Below are positions 1-6,945 of a stretch of DNA of 51,537 nt, in pieces. The translations under genes were made by a program, and so were the position numbers. Under the pieces are notes generated by a model, which worked only from the letters and a program-made list of their open reading frames with translations, was not told the origin of the DNA and did not search any database. The DNA lies in contig DASXBA010000087.1 of the NCBI GenBank assembly GCA_036406475.1, positions 1 through 51,537 on the forward strand. Reading direction: 5' to 3'. Numbering within the stretch: position 1 is the first letter of the stretch; every line of letters begins with the position of its first letter. Origin of the DNA: DASXBA01 sp036406475. Its GTDB lineage: Bacteria; Actinomycetota; Thermoleophilia; Solirubrobacterales; Thermoleophilaceae.

Positions 1-1344
1 ACGCCGATGAGCGCCTACCGCGCGGTGCGCAAGCTCCCGCCCGCGCACACGCTCGTGCTCGAGGACGGCCAGCCGCGCCTGAACCGCTACTGGCAACTGG
101 ACTACGCCTCCAAGCTCGACCTCTCCCCCGCCGAGCTCGGCGAGCGCATCCGCGCGGAGCTGCAGGCCGCCGTGCGGCGGCGGTTGGTCGCCGACGTCCC
201 GCTCGGCGCCTTCCTCTCCGGCGGGATCGACTCCTCGGCGGTGGTCGCAGCGATGGCCGAGGCCTCGAGCGGCCCCGTCAAGACGTTCTCGATCGGCTTC
301 GAGGACGAGCGCTTCGACGAGCTCGAGCACGCGCGGCTGATCGCCGAGCGCTTCGGCACCGACCACACGGAGTTCGTGGTCCGGCCGGACGGGATCGAGC
401 TGCTGCCGAAGCTGGTGCGCCACTACGGCGAGCCGTTCGCCGACTCGTCGGCGATCCCGTGCTTCAAGCTCGCCGAGCTGACGCGCCGCCACGTGACCGT
501 CGCGCTGAACGGCGACGGCGGCGACGAGTCCTTCGCCGGCTACATGCGATACGCCGGCAACGTCCTTGGGCAGCGCTTCGAGCGGCTGCCCACGCCGCTG
601 CGGCGGGCAGGTTCGGCACTGGGGCGCCGCCTGCCCGCGCGCGGCGAAATGGACAGCACGCTGAGCCGCGTGCGCCGGCTTGCGCTGGCCGCGGAGCTCG
701 ACGCCCCCTCGCGCTACGCGCGCTCCCACGCCTGCTTCGACCCCGCGGCGCGCGACGCGCTCTACACCCCCGAGTTCGCCGCACTCGTGGGTGAGTCGAG
801 CGCGGACGAGGTGATCGCGGGGCCGTGGCGCGAAGCGTCCGGCAGCGCGCCGGTCGACGTGATGCTCGAGGTCGATGTCCGCACCTACCTGCCGGGCGAC
901 CTCCTCACCAAGATCGACATCGCGACCATGGCCCACTCGCTCGAAGCGCGCTCGCCGTTTCTCGACCCCTCACTGATGCAGCTCGCGGCGTCGATCCCGG
1001 CCTCGCTCAAGCTGCGCGGGAGGGAGAAGAAGGTCGTGCTCCGCGACGCGCTGCGCGGCTGGATCCCGGACTCGATCCTCGACCGCCCCAAGCAAGGCTT
1101 CTCGGTGCCGCTCGCCGGCTGGCTGCGCGGCTCGCTGAGCGGCTACGCCGAGGAGCTCCTGCTCGAGGGCAAGGCCCGCTCGCGCGGCTGGTTCGAGCCG
1201 GAAACCGTCCGCGGGCTGCTCGAGCGGCACGGGCGCGGCGAGGACCACTCGAACCGCATCTGGTCGCTGATCGTGCTCGAGACCTGGATGCGCGAGGTGG
1301 TGGAGAGCCCGGGCCGCGCCGAGCCGGCGGTGCTGGCGGCGTAG
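1..1344 (+). CDS. asnB: Asparagine synthase (glutamine-hydrolysing) family, C-terminal part; 5' end outside window
   Basis: The reading frame is open from base 1, so the ATG at 7 is internal and only about 447 of the usual 600-650 residues are visible. The N-terminal class II glutaminase domain (Cys2 nucleophile) is missing because of the window edge. The synthetase domain is intact: the ATP-pyrophosphatase signature SGGIDSS lies near visible residue 70, followed by the family blocks FSIGFED, NGDGGDESFAGY, LLTKIDIATMAHSLEARSPFLD and RPKQGFSVPL. Family members convert aspartate plus glutamine to asparagine; homologues in polysaccharide loci amidate sugar carboxylates. Because a second paralogue lies in the glycan locus at 6945-8891, a glycan-amidating role is a reasonable inference, but the substrate cannot be read from sequence. 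Confidence 0.93.
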   Translation, partial: TPMSAYRAVRKLPPAHTLVLEDGQPRLNRYWQLDYASKLDLSPAELGERIRAELQAAVRRRLVADVPLGAFLSGGIDSSAVVAAMAEASSGPVKTFSIGFEDERFDELEHARLIAERFGTDHTEFVVRPDGIELLPKLVRHYGEPFADSSAIPCFKLAELTRRHVTVALNGDGGDESFAGYMRYAGNVLGQRFERLPTPLRRAGSALGRRLPARGEMDSTLSRVRRLALAAELDAPSRYARSHACFDPAARDALYTPEFAALVGESSADEVIAGPWREASGSAPVDVMLEVDVRTYLPGDLLTKIDIATMAHSLEARSPFLDPSLMQLAASIPASLKLRGREKKVVLRDALRGWIPDSILDRPKQGFSVPLAGWLRGSLSGYAEELLLEGKARSRGWFEPETVRGLLERHGRGEDHSNRIWSLIVLETWMREVVESPGRAEPAVLAA

Positions 1345-1353
1345 CTACGCTCC

Positions 1354-1947
1354 ATGGGCATCGACTACGTCCTGTTCAAGGCGCTCAACGGCTTCGCCGC
1401 CCACCACGACGGGTTCGAGGATCCGCTCCGGCTGATCTCGCTCGAGGCGCAGTTCCTCTTCATCGCGCTGCTCGGAAGCCTCTTCGTCGTGCGCGGCAAG
1501 TGGCGCTCGCGCAACGGCCGCCGCGGCGTGGTGGCAGCGGGCTTCAGCGCGCTCCTCGCGCTCGGGGTGGCGCACCTGATCACCGACGTCTGGGCGCGGC
1601 CGCGGCCCTACGAGGCGCATCCGGCCCACACGCACCTGTTCGTGCCCGCCTCGCACGACCCGTCGTTCCCGAGCGACCACGCGACCGCGGCGTTCGCGAT
1701 CGCCGTGGCGCTGCTCCTGCGCCACCGCAAGGCGGGGCTGCTCGCCCTCGGCCTTGCGCTGGCGGTGTCGGTCTCGCGCGTCGTCGTGGGCACGCACTAC
1801 CCCAGCGACGTCCTTGCCGGAGCAGCGATCGGGGCGATGGCCGCGCTGATCCTCTGGCTGCCCTCGATCCGCGGTCCGCTGGACCGGCTGGCCGACCGGG
1901 CCGGCTCCCTCTACGAGGGACTGCGGCTCAGGGCCGTGCCGCTCTAG
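1354..1947 (+). CDS. PAP2-family membrane phosphatase (undecaprenyl-diphosphatase-like)
   Basis: A 197-residue membrane protein with the three PAP2 motifs in order: a KxxxxxxRP-type block read as WARPRPYE, the PSDH block (FPSDHATAAFA, about residues 107-117) and the SRxxxGxHxxxD block (SRVVVGTHYPSD, about 139-150). Hydrophobic segments flank each motif, as in BcrC-type enzymes that dephosphorylate undecaprenyl pyrophosphate on the outer face of the membrane. Recycling of that lipid carrier fits the adjacent glycan locus. The ATG at 1354 is 10 nt after the stop of the preceding asparagine synthase, suggesting cotranscription. It could instead act on another lipid phosphate; family confidence is high, substrate confidence is moderate. 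Confidence 0.9.
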   Translation: MGIDYVLFKALNGFAAHHDGFEDPLRLISLEAQFLFIALLGSLFVVRGKWRSRNGRRGVVAAGFSALLALGVAHLITDVWARPRPYEAHPAHTHLFVPASHDPSFPSDHATAAFAIAVALLLRHRKAGLLALGLALAVSVSRVVVGTHYPSDVLAGAAIGAMAALILWLPSIRGPLDRLADRAGSLYEGLRLRAVPL

Positions 1948-2058
1948 CCCTTGAGCACCAGGGCGAGCACCATTCCGAACAGCACCACGCTCTGGGCGCT
2001 GTGCACGACGATGCCGATGAACGCGCTGCGATACCGCTTGGAGGGATAGGCCGAGGCG
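1944..2058 (-). pseudogene. C-terminal remnant of a CPBP-type (CAAX) intramembrane protease
   Basis: Read on the minus strand, this stretch encodes about 38 residues including YPSKRYRSAFIGIVVHSAQS and then VVLFGMVLALVLKG, ending in TAG at 1946-1944. That is the look of the last helices of CPBP-family metalloproteases (the IVVHSAQS block before the final hydrophobic segment). Nothing upstream on this strand continues the protein: the homology stops where response-regulator coding begins on the other strand (about 2050-2065). It is a truncated tail, not a gene. The stop codon overlaps the stop of the PAP2 gene on the other strand. Confidence 0.6.
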
Positions 2059-2479
2059 AGCAACGGCGCCGAGGCCGTGCGGAAGGCCGCGCGCTTTCAG
2101 CCGACGATCGTCCTCATGGACATCCGCATGCCGGAGCTCGACGGCCTCAAGGCCACCCGCCGCATCCTCGAGGCCGACCGCAGCGCGCGCATCCTGATCC
2201 TCACGACGTTGGACGTCCCCCCGAGCAGCTGATCGCGGCGATCAGGACGGTCGCCGCGGGCGATGCGCTCCTCTCACCGGCGGTCACCAAGCGCGTGATC
2301 GAGCGCTTCGCGAGCGCACCACGCCCCGAGCTCCCGCCCGGCTTCGACGAGCTCACCGAGCGCGAGGCGGAGACCCTCCGGTTGATCGCCACCGGCCTCT
2401 CGAACGCCGAGAGCTCGGCCTGCGCGACCGCGTCCAGGCGGTCGTTCTCGCCTACCAGACAGGGCTGATCGACCAGTGA
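2053..2479 (+). pseudogene. Broken NarL/LuxR-type response regulator
   Basis: Pieces of one response regulator occur in order but in different frames. The receiver core (GAEAVRKAARFQPTIVLMD then IRMPELDGL) is readable to LILTTLD near 2212. About 20-25 residues are then absent and a 1-nt deletion shifts the frame into PEQLIAAIRTVAAGDALLSP (2221-2280) and the start of the HTH (LTEREAETLRLIATGLSNAE). The rest of the HTH is deleted at about 2410, and the last residues (LGLRDRVQAVVLAY, then QTGLIDQ, TGA 2477-2479) appear in a third frame. The N-terminal third of the receiver is also missing. Three lesions plus truncation make this non-functional. The preceding gene remnant suggests an old recombination junction. 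Confidence 0.85.
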
Positions 2480-2505
2480 CCGGTCAGTTCCGTCAGGTGG
2501 GCGTC

Positions 2506-3504
2506 CTACTCAGGCGATTGGTTTGGTTGGCGACTTGACCACCCATATGCGGGTGAAGTCACCAAGTAACCGGACCTCGCGCCCGAGATCGCCGCGCCCT
2601 GGAACGGCGGCGGCGAGAGACCGAGCACGAGGCGCAGCGCCGCCCACTCGCGGGCCATCCGGCCGCGGATGCGGCGCCACACGAGCGCCGGCGGCGCCAG
2701 CGCGGCGACGCGGATGCCGTGGCGGACGACGAGCGCCGCCCTGAACGCGATCCGGCGCGGGCGCGAGAAGTGCTTCTCCGCGAAGAGCAGCTTGGAATGG
2801 CTGTTCTGGGCGAAGAGGTCCGGGCGGCGGCACTCGCCGGCGTGGTGGGTAACGCGCATTAGCGGGAGGTGGCGGACGTCCCAGCCGCTGCGGCGGAAGC
2901 GGTAGCACCAGTCGGCCTCCTCGGCGTAGAGGAAGAAGCGCTCGTCGAGGCCGCCGACCTGCCGCAGCGCCTCGCGCCGGGCGAGCAGGAAGGCGCCCAC
3001 GAGCCAGTCGGCCGAGCGCTCGGACTCGTAGCGGGCGGGGCGCGTCTCCTCCTCGCCAAGGCGGCGGAGGCCGAGCGCCTCGCCGAGCTGGCGGAGCGGC
3101 GACGGGTAGCGGCGGATCGACGGCTGGAGCGAGCCGTCGCTCGCCAGCTGGATGACGCTCGCCACGCCCACGGAGGGACGCTGGTCCATCGCCGCGACCA
3201 GCTCGGCGAAACCGCCGGAGTGGACCTCGACGTCCGGGTTCAGCAGCAGCACGTAGTGCCCGCGCGTGACCCGCAGCGCCACGTTGTTGGCGGCGGCGAA
3301 GCCGACGTTCTCGCAGCGAATGACGCGCACGTCGCCGAACTCGCGCTCGATCAGCTCGGGGGTGCCGTCGCGCGAGCCGGAGTCGACGACGATCCACTCG
3401 CAGGAGGCGCCGTTCGCGGCCGCCATTGCGGAGCGCAGCGTCGACAGCGCGAGCTCGCGGCCGTCGTGGGTCACGACGACCACGCTCAGGTCAGGGAGTG
3501 CCAT
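2506..3504 (-). CDS. Glycosyltransferase family 2 (rhamnosyltransferase-like)
   Basis: 332 residues. An N-terminal GT-A fold begins LSVVVVTHDG, with VDSGSRDGT as the nucleotide-binding block and LLLNPDVEV as the DxD-like metal site (about residues 92-102). FFLYAEEADWCYRF is the conserved acceptor-side block of WbbL-type transferases, which transfer a sugar from an NDP donor to a lipid-linked glycan on the cytoplasmic face. The ATG overlaps the upstream polymerase gene by 19 nt, so the two are probably translationally coupled. The last ~20 residues (YLVTSPAYGWSSRQPN...) look foreign and coincide with a 39-nt palindrome at 2527-2565, so the C-terminus appears altered by an inserted element. Donor and acceptor are unknown. 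Confidence 0.9.
   Translation of the reverse strand: MALPDLSVVVVTHDGRELALSTLRSAMAAANGASCEWIVVDSGSRDGTPELIEREFGDVRVIRCENVGFAAANNVALRVTRGHYVLLLNPDVEVHSGGFAELVAAMDQRPSVGVASVIQLASDGSLQPSIRRYPSPLRQLGEALGLRRLGEEETRPARYESERSADWLVGAFLLARREALRQVGGLDERFFLYAEEADWCYRFRRSGWDVRHLPLMRVTHHAGECRRPDLFAQNSHSKLLFAEKHFSRPRRIAFRAALVVRHGIRVAALAPPALVWRRIRGRMAREWAALRLVLGLSPPPFQGAAISGARSGYLVTSPAYGWSSRQPNQSPE
2527..2565. repeat. 39-nt bulged hairpin element inside the 3' end of the glycosyltransferase gene
   Basis: Left arm TTGGCGACTT (2527-2536), 3-nt bulge GAC, inner arm CACCC (2540-2544), loop ATATGC, inner arm GGGTG (2551-2555), right arm AAGTCACCAA (2556-2565). The outer arms pair over 10 bp with one G-T wobble and the inner arms over 5 bp. 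Stem plus bulge is the architecture of REP-type palindromes. It is the only copy in the window and lies within coding sequence. Confidence 0.6.
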
Positions 3505-5015
3505 ACCTCCTCCTCCCTCGGCACCGAGCAGGCCACGGCCAGCCCGGCCATGAAGAAGAGCATGTAGGGGACGTGCGGGAAGGCGATCACGTCGAACAGC
3601 GCGCTAGTCACCAGGAGCAGCGCCACGCCGGACGCCACCGCGAGCGCGGGCGGGCCGCGCACCGGGTCGCGGCTGCGGATGATCCGGTGGCAGACAGCGA
3701 AGATCGCGATGAAGAGCAGGACGTAGGCGATCACGCCGAAGGCCCCGTTGCCGATGAGAATCGCCAGGTACTCGTTGTCGAGCACGCGGTACTTCTCCGG
3801 CTCGTAGGTCTGGTAGCCGCGGCCGATCAGCGGGTGTCGCTTGACGTCGGGCGTGACGGCGTCGTAGTCGGACTCGCGGTCGCGGGTGGAGAGGACCGCG
3901 TCCGCGCGCCCGGGCTCGATCTGGTCGCGCACGCTCCCGAGGGCGCTGGGCGAGACCGCGCTCACGCCGACGAGCAGGACCGCCCCGAGCGGGGCGAAGC
4001 GGAGCATCCTCCGCGGCCGGTAGAGGGCGAGCACGAGCAGTGCGGCGGCGAGCGCGAGCACGGTGGTCTTGCGCTGGGTCGAGAAGTCGCCGGCGAGGAT
4101 CAGCAGCAGGGCGCCGGCGTACATCCACCTGGCGGCCGCGGTCCGGGCCTCCATCAGCCGCACGATCGTGAACGGCACAGCGAGGCTGAGCAGCGCCGCC
4201 AGCGCCAGCGGATGCGCGGTGGGCCCGAAGATGGTCGTGCGACCGGTCGCGTCGGCCTCGAAGGCGGTGACCGGGAGCGCGACGTCGCCCGGCAGGAGCT
4301 TGTCGGTCCAGGTGTAGAAGACGTTGAAGCCGGTCCGGTACTCCCAGATCGTGCCGAGCGCGGTGATGCAGGCGAGTAGGACGATCAGGCCGGTGAAGGC
4401 CTTGACCTCGGACGGCCGGACCGACGAGGCCACGATCGTGAAGAGCAGGCAGTACGAGGCGAGCAGCGCGAGCTTCTTCAGCCCCAGCTCGAACTCGCCG
4501 AGGTTGCCGAGCGTGTGCGCGTTCAGCAGCAGGCTGAGCACGGCGGTGATGACGAACAGCAGGATCGCCGTGTGGACACCCGACCAGCGCAGGCGCGGCC
4601 GCGCCTTGTCGCGGACCGCCAGGAGGGTGACGAGCCAGAGCGTGGCCACGACCACCAGGACGGGGCGGTCGAAGGTCGCGTCGAGCGGAAGCGAGATCGG
4701 CAGCTGGAGCCCGTCGAACGGCACCAGCCAGAGCATCATCAGGAAGGCGGCAAGGCTCCAGGGAAGGAGCCGGGTGGTCCGCGGCCAGTCGGTGTCGGCC
4801 GCTACCCGCCGGCCGAGCGCGCTGGTGAGCGCCGGCACCCTCTTGCCGAGCCTGCGCGTGAGGATCTCGATGCCCCTGTTGCGGGCGCGCCGGACCTGCT
4901 CAGGGTCTACGTCGAGGAGCTGGGCCGCGCCGTCGTCGCCGTAGCCGCAGCGCAGCGACAGGTGGACGGCGACCGCCGCCTCAGGGTCCAGCTGGACGTC
5001 GCGGTCGGCGTCCAT
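3486..5015 (-). CDS. O-antigen ligase/polymerase-like membrane protein with N-terminal sigma-region-4-like segment
   Basis: 509 residues. From about residue 80 onward the protein has roughly ten to twelve hydrophobic segments with a large extracytoplasmic loop (about 355-405) containing HPLIGRGYQTYEP, the usual layout of Wzy/WaaL (O-antigen ligase domain) proteins that polymerise or transfer lipid-linked glycans outside the membrane. Residues 10-58 are soluble and resemble sigma-70 region 4 (EAAVAVHLSLRCGYGDDGAA, then DVDPEQVRRARNRG), which is not part of the ligase family. It is the second gene of a minus-strand set: Wzz-like (stop 14 nt upstream), this gene, GT2. ATG at 5015. Polymerase versus ligase cannot be decided. 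Confidence 0.85.
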   Translation of the reverse strand: MDADRDVQLDPEAAVAVHLSLRCGYGDDGAAQLLDVDPEQVRRARNRGIEILTRRLGKRVPALTSALGRRVAADTDWPRTTRLLPWSLAAFLMMLWLVPFDGLQLPISLPLDATFDRPVLVVVATLWLVTLLAVRDKARPRLRWSGVHTAILLFVITAVLSLLLNAHTLGNLGEFELGLKKLALLASYCLLFTIVASSVRPSEVKAFTGLIVLLACITALGTIWEYRTGFNVFYTWTDKLLPGDVALPVTAFEADATGRTTIFGPTAHPLALAALLSLAVPFTIVRLMEARTAAARWMYAGALLLILAGDFSTQRKTTVLALAAALLVLALYRPRRMLRFAPLGAVLLVGVSAVSPSALGSVRDQIEPGRADAVLSTRDRESDYDAVTPDVKRHPLIGRGYQTYEPEKYRVLDNEYLAILIGNGAFGVIAYVLLFIAIFAVCHRIIRSRDPVRGPPALAVASGVALLLVTSALFDVIAFPHVPYMLFFMAGLAVACSVPREEEVWHSLT

Positions 5016-5029
5016 GGCGACCGGGTTGC

Positions 5030-5983
5030 TCAGGAGACGGCGTGGGACGCCGACTCGTCCTCGGGCTCGCCCGAGGCGTGAGCGTTGCCGTTGCCGTTCG
5101 CTGGGGCGAGCGTCAGCTCCCCGGCCGTCAGCTCACCCTGTGCGCGGCGCGCGGGCACGATGGCGCCCGCGGCCCGGCGCAGGCGCGAGGGCTCGGGCGG
5201 GTTCTCGACGGAGGTCGGGTCGAGCGCGATCGCATGGTGCTCCTGCTCGCCCAGCCGGCGCCACTCGCGGGCGAGCCCGGAGCCGAAGACGATCAACAGA
5301 CAGCCGAGGGTGAGGATCCCGATGAAGACGAGCGCCATCACCGCGGTGCTCACTCCCTGGTTGACGGTGCCGCCCTCGGCGGGCCCCAGGTCGCGGAGCA
5401 CCACCTGGCTGTCGGACTTCGAGTCCTTCACGCCGAGCGTGGTCACGTACTTGCGCATCGCGCGCGAGGCGCCGTTGGCGAGCTTCTCCGCAGCGAGGGC
5501 CGTTGGCGCCTGCGCGTAGATCGAGACGATCGGCAGCTCCTGCTGAGCGTCGAAGAGCAGGCGATAGCCCTCGCCCTCGCCGAGAATCTCGTTGGCGCGC
5601 GGCTCGGACGGCTGGGCCTGGAAGGTGCTGCGGTTGGACTCCGAGCTGAACGGACCCTTGGCGGCGATCTTGATCGCCGGGATGCCGGTCTCCTTGGCGA
5701 TCGCGGCCCGGCCCTGGAGGCTGCTCATGGCCTGGGCGAACACGAGTGCGCGCGTGGACAGCGGCGTCGGGTCCTTGTCGATGTTCGTCTGCGAAGAGCG
5801 CGGCGTGTCGACGAGCACCTGGGTCGAGGCGGCGCCGATGCCGAGCGAGCGCTTCTGGAGCTTGGGCGGCATGCCCTCGGGCCGGTAGGCGGTGGCGGCG
5901 GCAGCCATGGCCGCGACCAGGGCGACGACGAGCACCAGCATGCGCCGCCCCCAAAGCTGTCTGAGTACCTGGACCAGTTCCAT
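5030..5983 (-). CDS. Wzz-like polysaccharide co-polymerase (chain-length determinant family)
   Basis: 317 residues from the ATG at 5983 (MELVQVLRQLWGRRMLVLVV). An in-frame GTG 36 nt further upstream would add 12 residues but lacks the usual Wzz beginning. A first membrane helix lies at about 14-34 and a second at about 212-236 (VMALVFIGILTLGCLLIVFG), enclosing an extracytoplasmic domain rich in helices. The cytoplasmic tail has no Walker motifs or Tyr cluster, so there is no fused BY-kinase, and it ends in an Asn-Gly-rich stretch (ANGNGNAHASG). It should set glycan chain length together with the adjacent ligase/polymerase. It heads the minus-strand operon and is divergent from the GT2 gene at 6070; the 86 nt between starts must hold both promoters. 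Confidence 0.8.
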   Translation of the reverse strand: MELVQVLRQLWGRRMLVLVVALVAAMAAAATAYRPEGMPPKLQKRSLGIGAASTQVLVDTPRSSQTNIDKDPTPLSTRALVFAQAMSSLQGRAAIAKETGIPAIKIAAKGPFSSESNRSTFQAQPSEPRANEILGEGEGYRLLFDAQQELPIVSIYAQAPTALAAEKLANGASRAMRKYVTTLGVKDSKSDSQVVLRDLGPAEGGTVNQGVSTAVMALVFIGILTLGCLLIVFGSGLAREWRRLGEQEHHAIALDPTSVENPPEPSRLRRAAGAIVPARRAQGELTAGELTLAPANGNGNAHASGEPEDESASHAVS

Positions 5984-6069
5984 CCGCTCTGCCCCAGGAA
6001 CGGGGGTCCATCGGGCCAACTTTCACCGTTTTCGAAAGCCCCGTAGGGGTGCGCTCGTTCCGTCGGCAG

Positions 6070-6945
6070 ATGCGTCTCGCGGTCATCTCCCCAGTGCACA
6101 ACGAGGCCCCGTTCCTGGAGCGCGTGGCACGCTCGCTGATGGCTCAGACCCTGCGGCCGGCGGCATGGATCGTGGTCGACGACGGCTCCGACGACGGCAC
6201 GCCGGAGCTGCTCGACAGGCTGGAGGGCGAGGTCCCCTTCCTGAGCGTGCGGCGGCTCTGGGAGCAGCCGGGCGACGGCGACCGGCTGGTGGCAGCCCGC
6301 GCCCCGCGCGCCTTCAACGCCGGGCTCGCCCTCGTCAGCCTCGAGGACTTCCACTACCTGGCCAAGCTCGACGGCGACATCGAGCTGCCGCCGGACTACT
6401 TCGAGACGCTGATCGGCCGGATGGAGGCCGACCCCGCGCTCGGGATCGCCTGCGGCGATCTCGTCGAGCCGCGCGGCGATGACTGGAAGCGGCTCACGAT
6501 CCCGAGCCACCATGTGCACGGGGCGCTGAAGCTCTACTCGCGCGCCTGCTTCGAGCAGATCGGCGGAATCCGCGACTGTCTCGGCTGGGACACGATCGAC
6601 GAGACCTACGCCCGGATGTACGGCTACTCGACGCGATCCTTTGCCGACGTCGTGGCCAGGCACCACCGCCCGTCCGGCGCCGCCCAGGGCACGCTGCGCG
6701 GCCGGGCCCGGCACGGCGCCTGCGCCTGGATCGCCCACCAGGGGCCCGGCTGGGTGGCGCTGCGCTCGGTCAAGCTGGGCTTGCAGCGGCGGCCGCCGGT
6801 GATCTCGGGGTTCGCCTTCCTCTACGGCTACGTGCGCGCCGCGCTCAAGCGGACGCCGCGGGTCGCCGACGACGAGTTCCGGAGCTTCGTCCGCGGCGAG
6901 CTCCGCGGGCGGATGGCAGCCAAGCTCAAGGCCCGGCCGGCCTGA
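6070..6945 (+). CDS. Glycosyltransferase family 2
   Basis: 291 residues from ATG 6070 (MRLAVISPVHNEAPFLERV). A GTG at 6049 is in frame but adds a non-family leader. GT-A features: the N-terminal beta strand with PVHNE, VVDDGSDDGT near residue 40, and AKLDGDIELPPDYF with the DxD metal site (about residues 98-111). The protein lacks strong membrane helices, so it probably acts on the cytoplasmic face. Its TGA overlaps the ATG of the asparagine synthase by one base, implying tight coupling with the amidotransferase. Sugar specificity is unknown. Confidence 0.9.
   Translation: MRLAVISPVHNEAPFLERVARSLMAQTLRPAAWIVVDDGSDDGTPELLDRLEGEVPFLSVRRLWEQPGDGDRLVAARAPRAFNAGLALVSLEDFHYLAKLDGDIELPPDYFETLIGRMEADPALGIACGDLVEPRGDDWKRLTIPSHHVHGALKLYSRACFEQIGGIRDCLGWDTIDETYARMYGYSTRSFADVVARHHRPSGAAQGTLRGRARHGACAWIAHQGPGWVALRSVKLGLQRRPPVISGFAFLYGYVRAALKRTPRVADDEFRSFVRGELRGRMAAKLKARPA

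Noticed and set aside
825..2468. A 547-codon open frame on the plus strand
   Set aside because: It crosses two real genes in another frame; only its last ~80 codons have sense, as part of the broken response regulator.
2477..2486. TGACCGGTCA, the core of the TetR operator at 47966
   Set aside because: The palindrome lies at the stop of a pseudogene with no gene start nearby and lacks the outer arms; a 10-bp match is likely chance.
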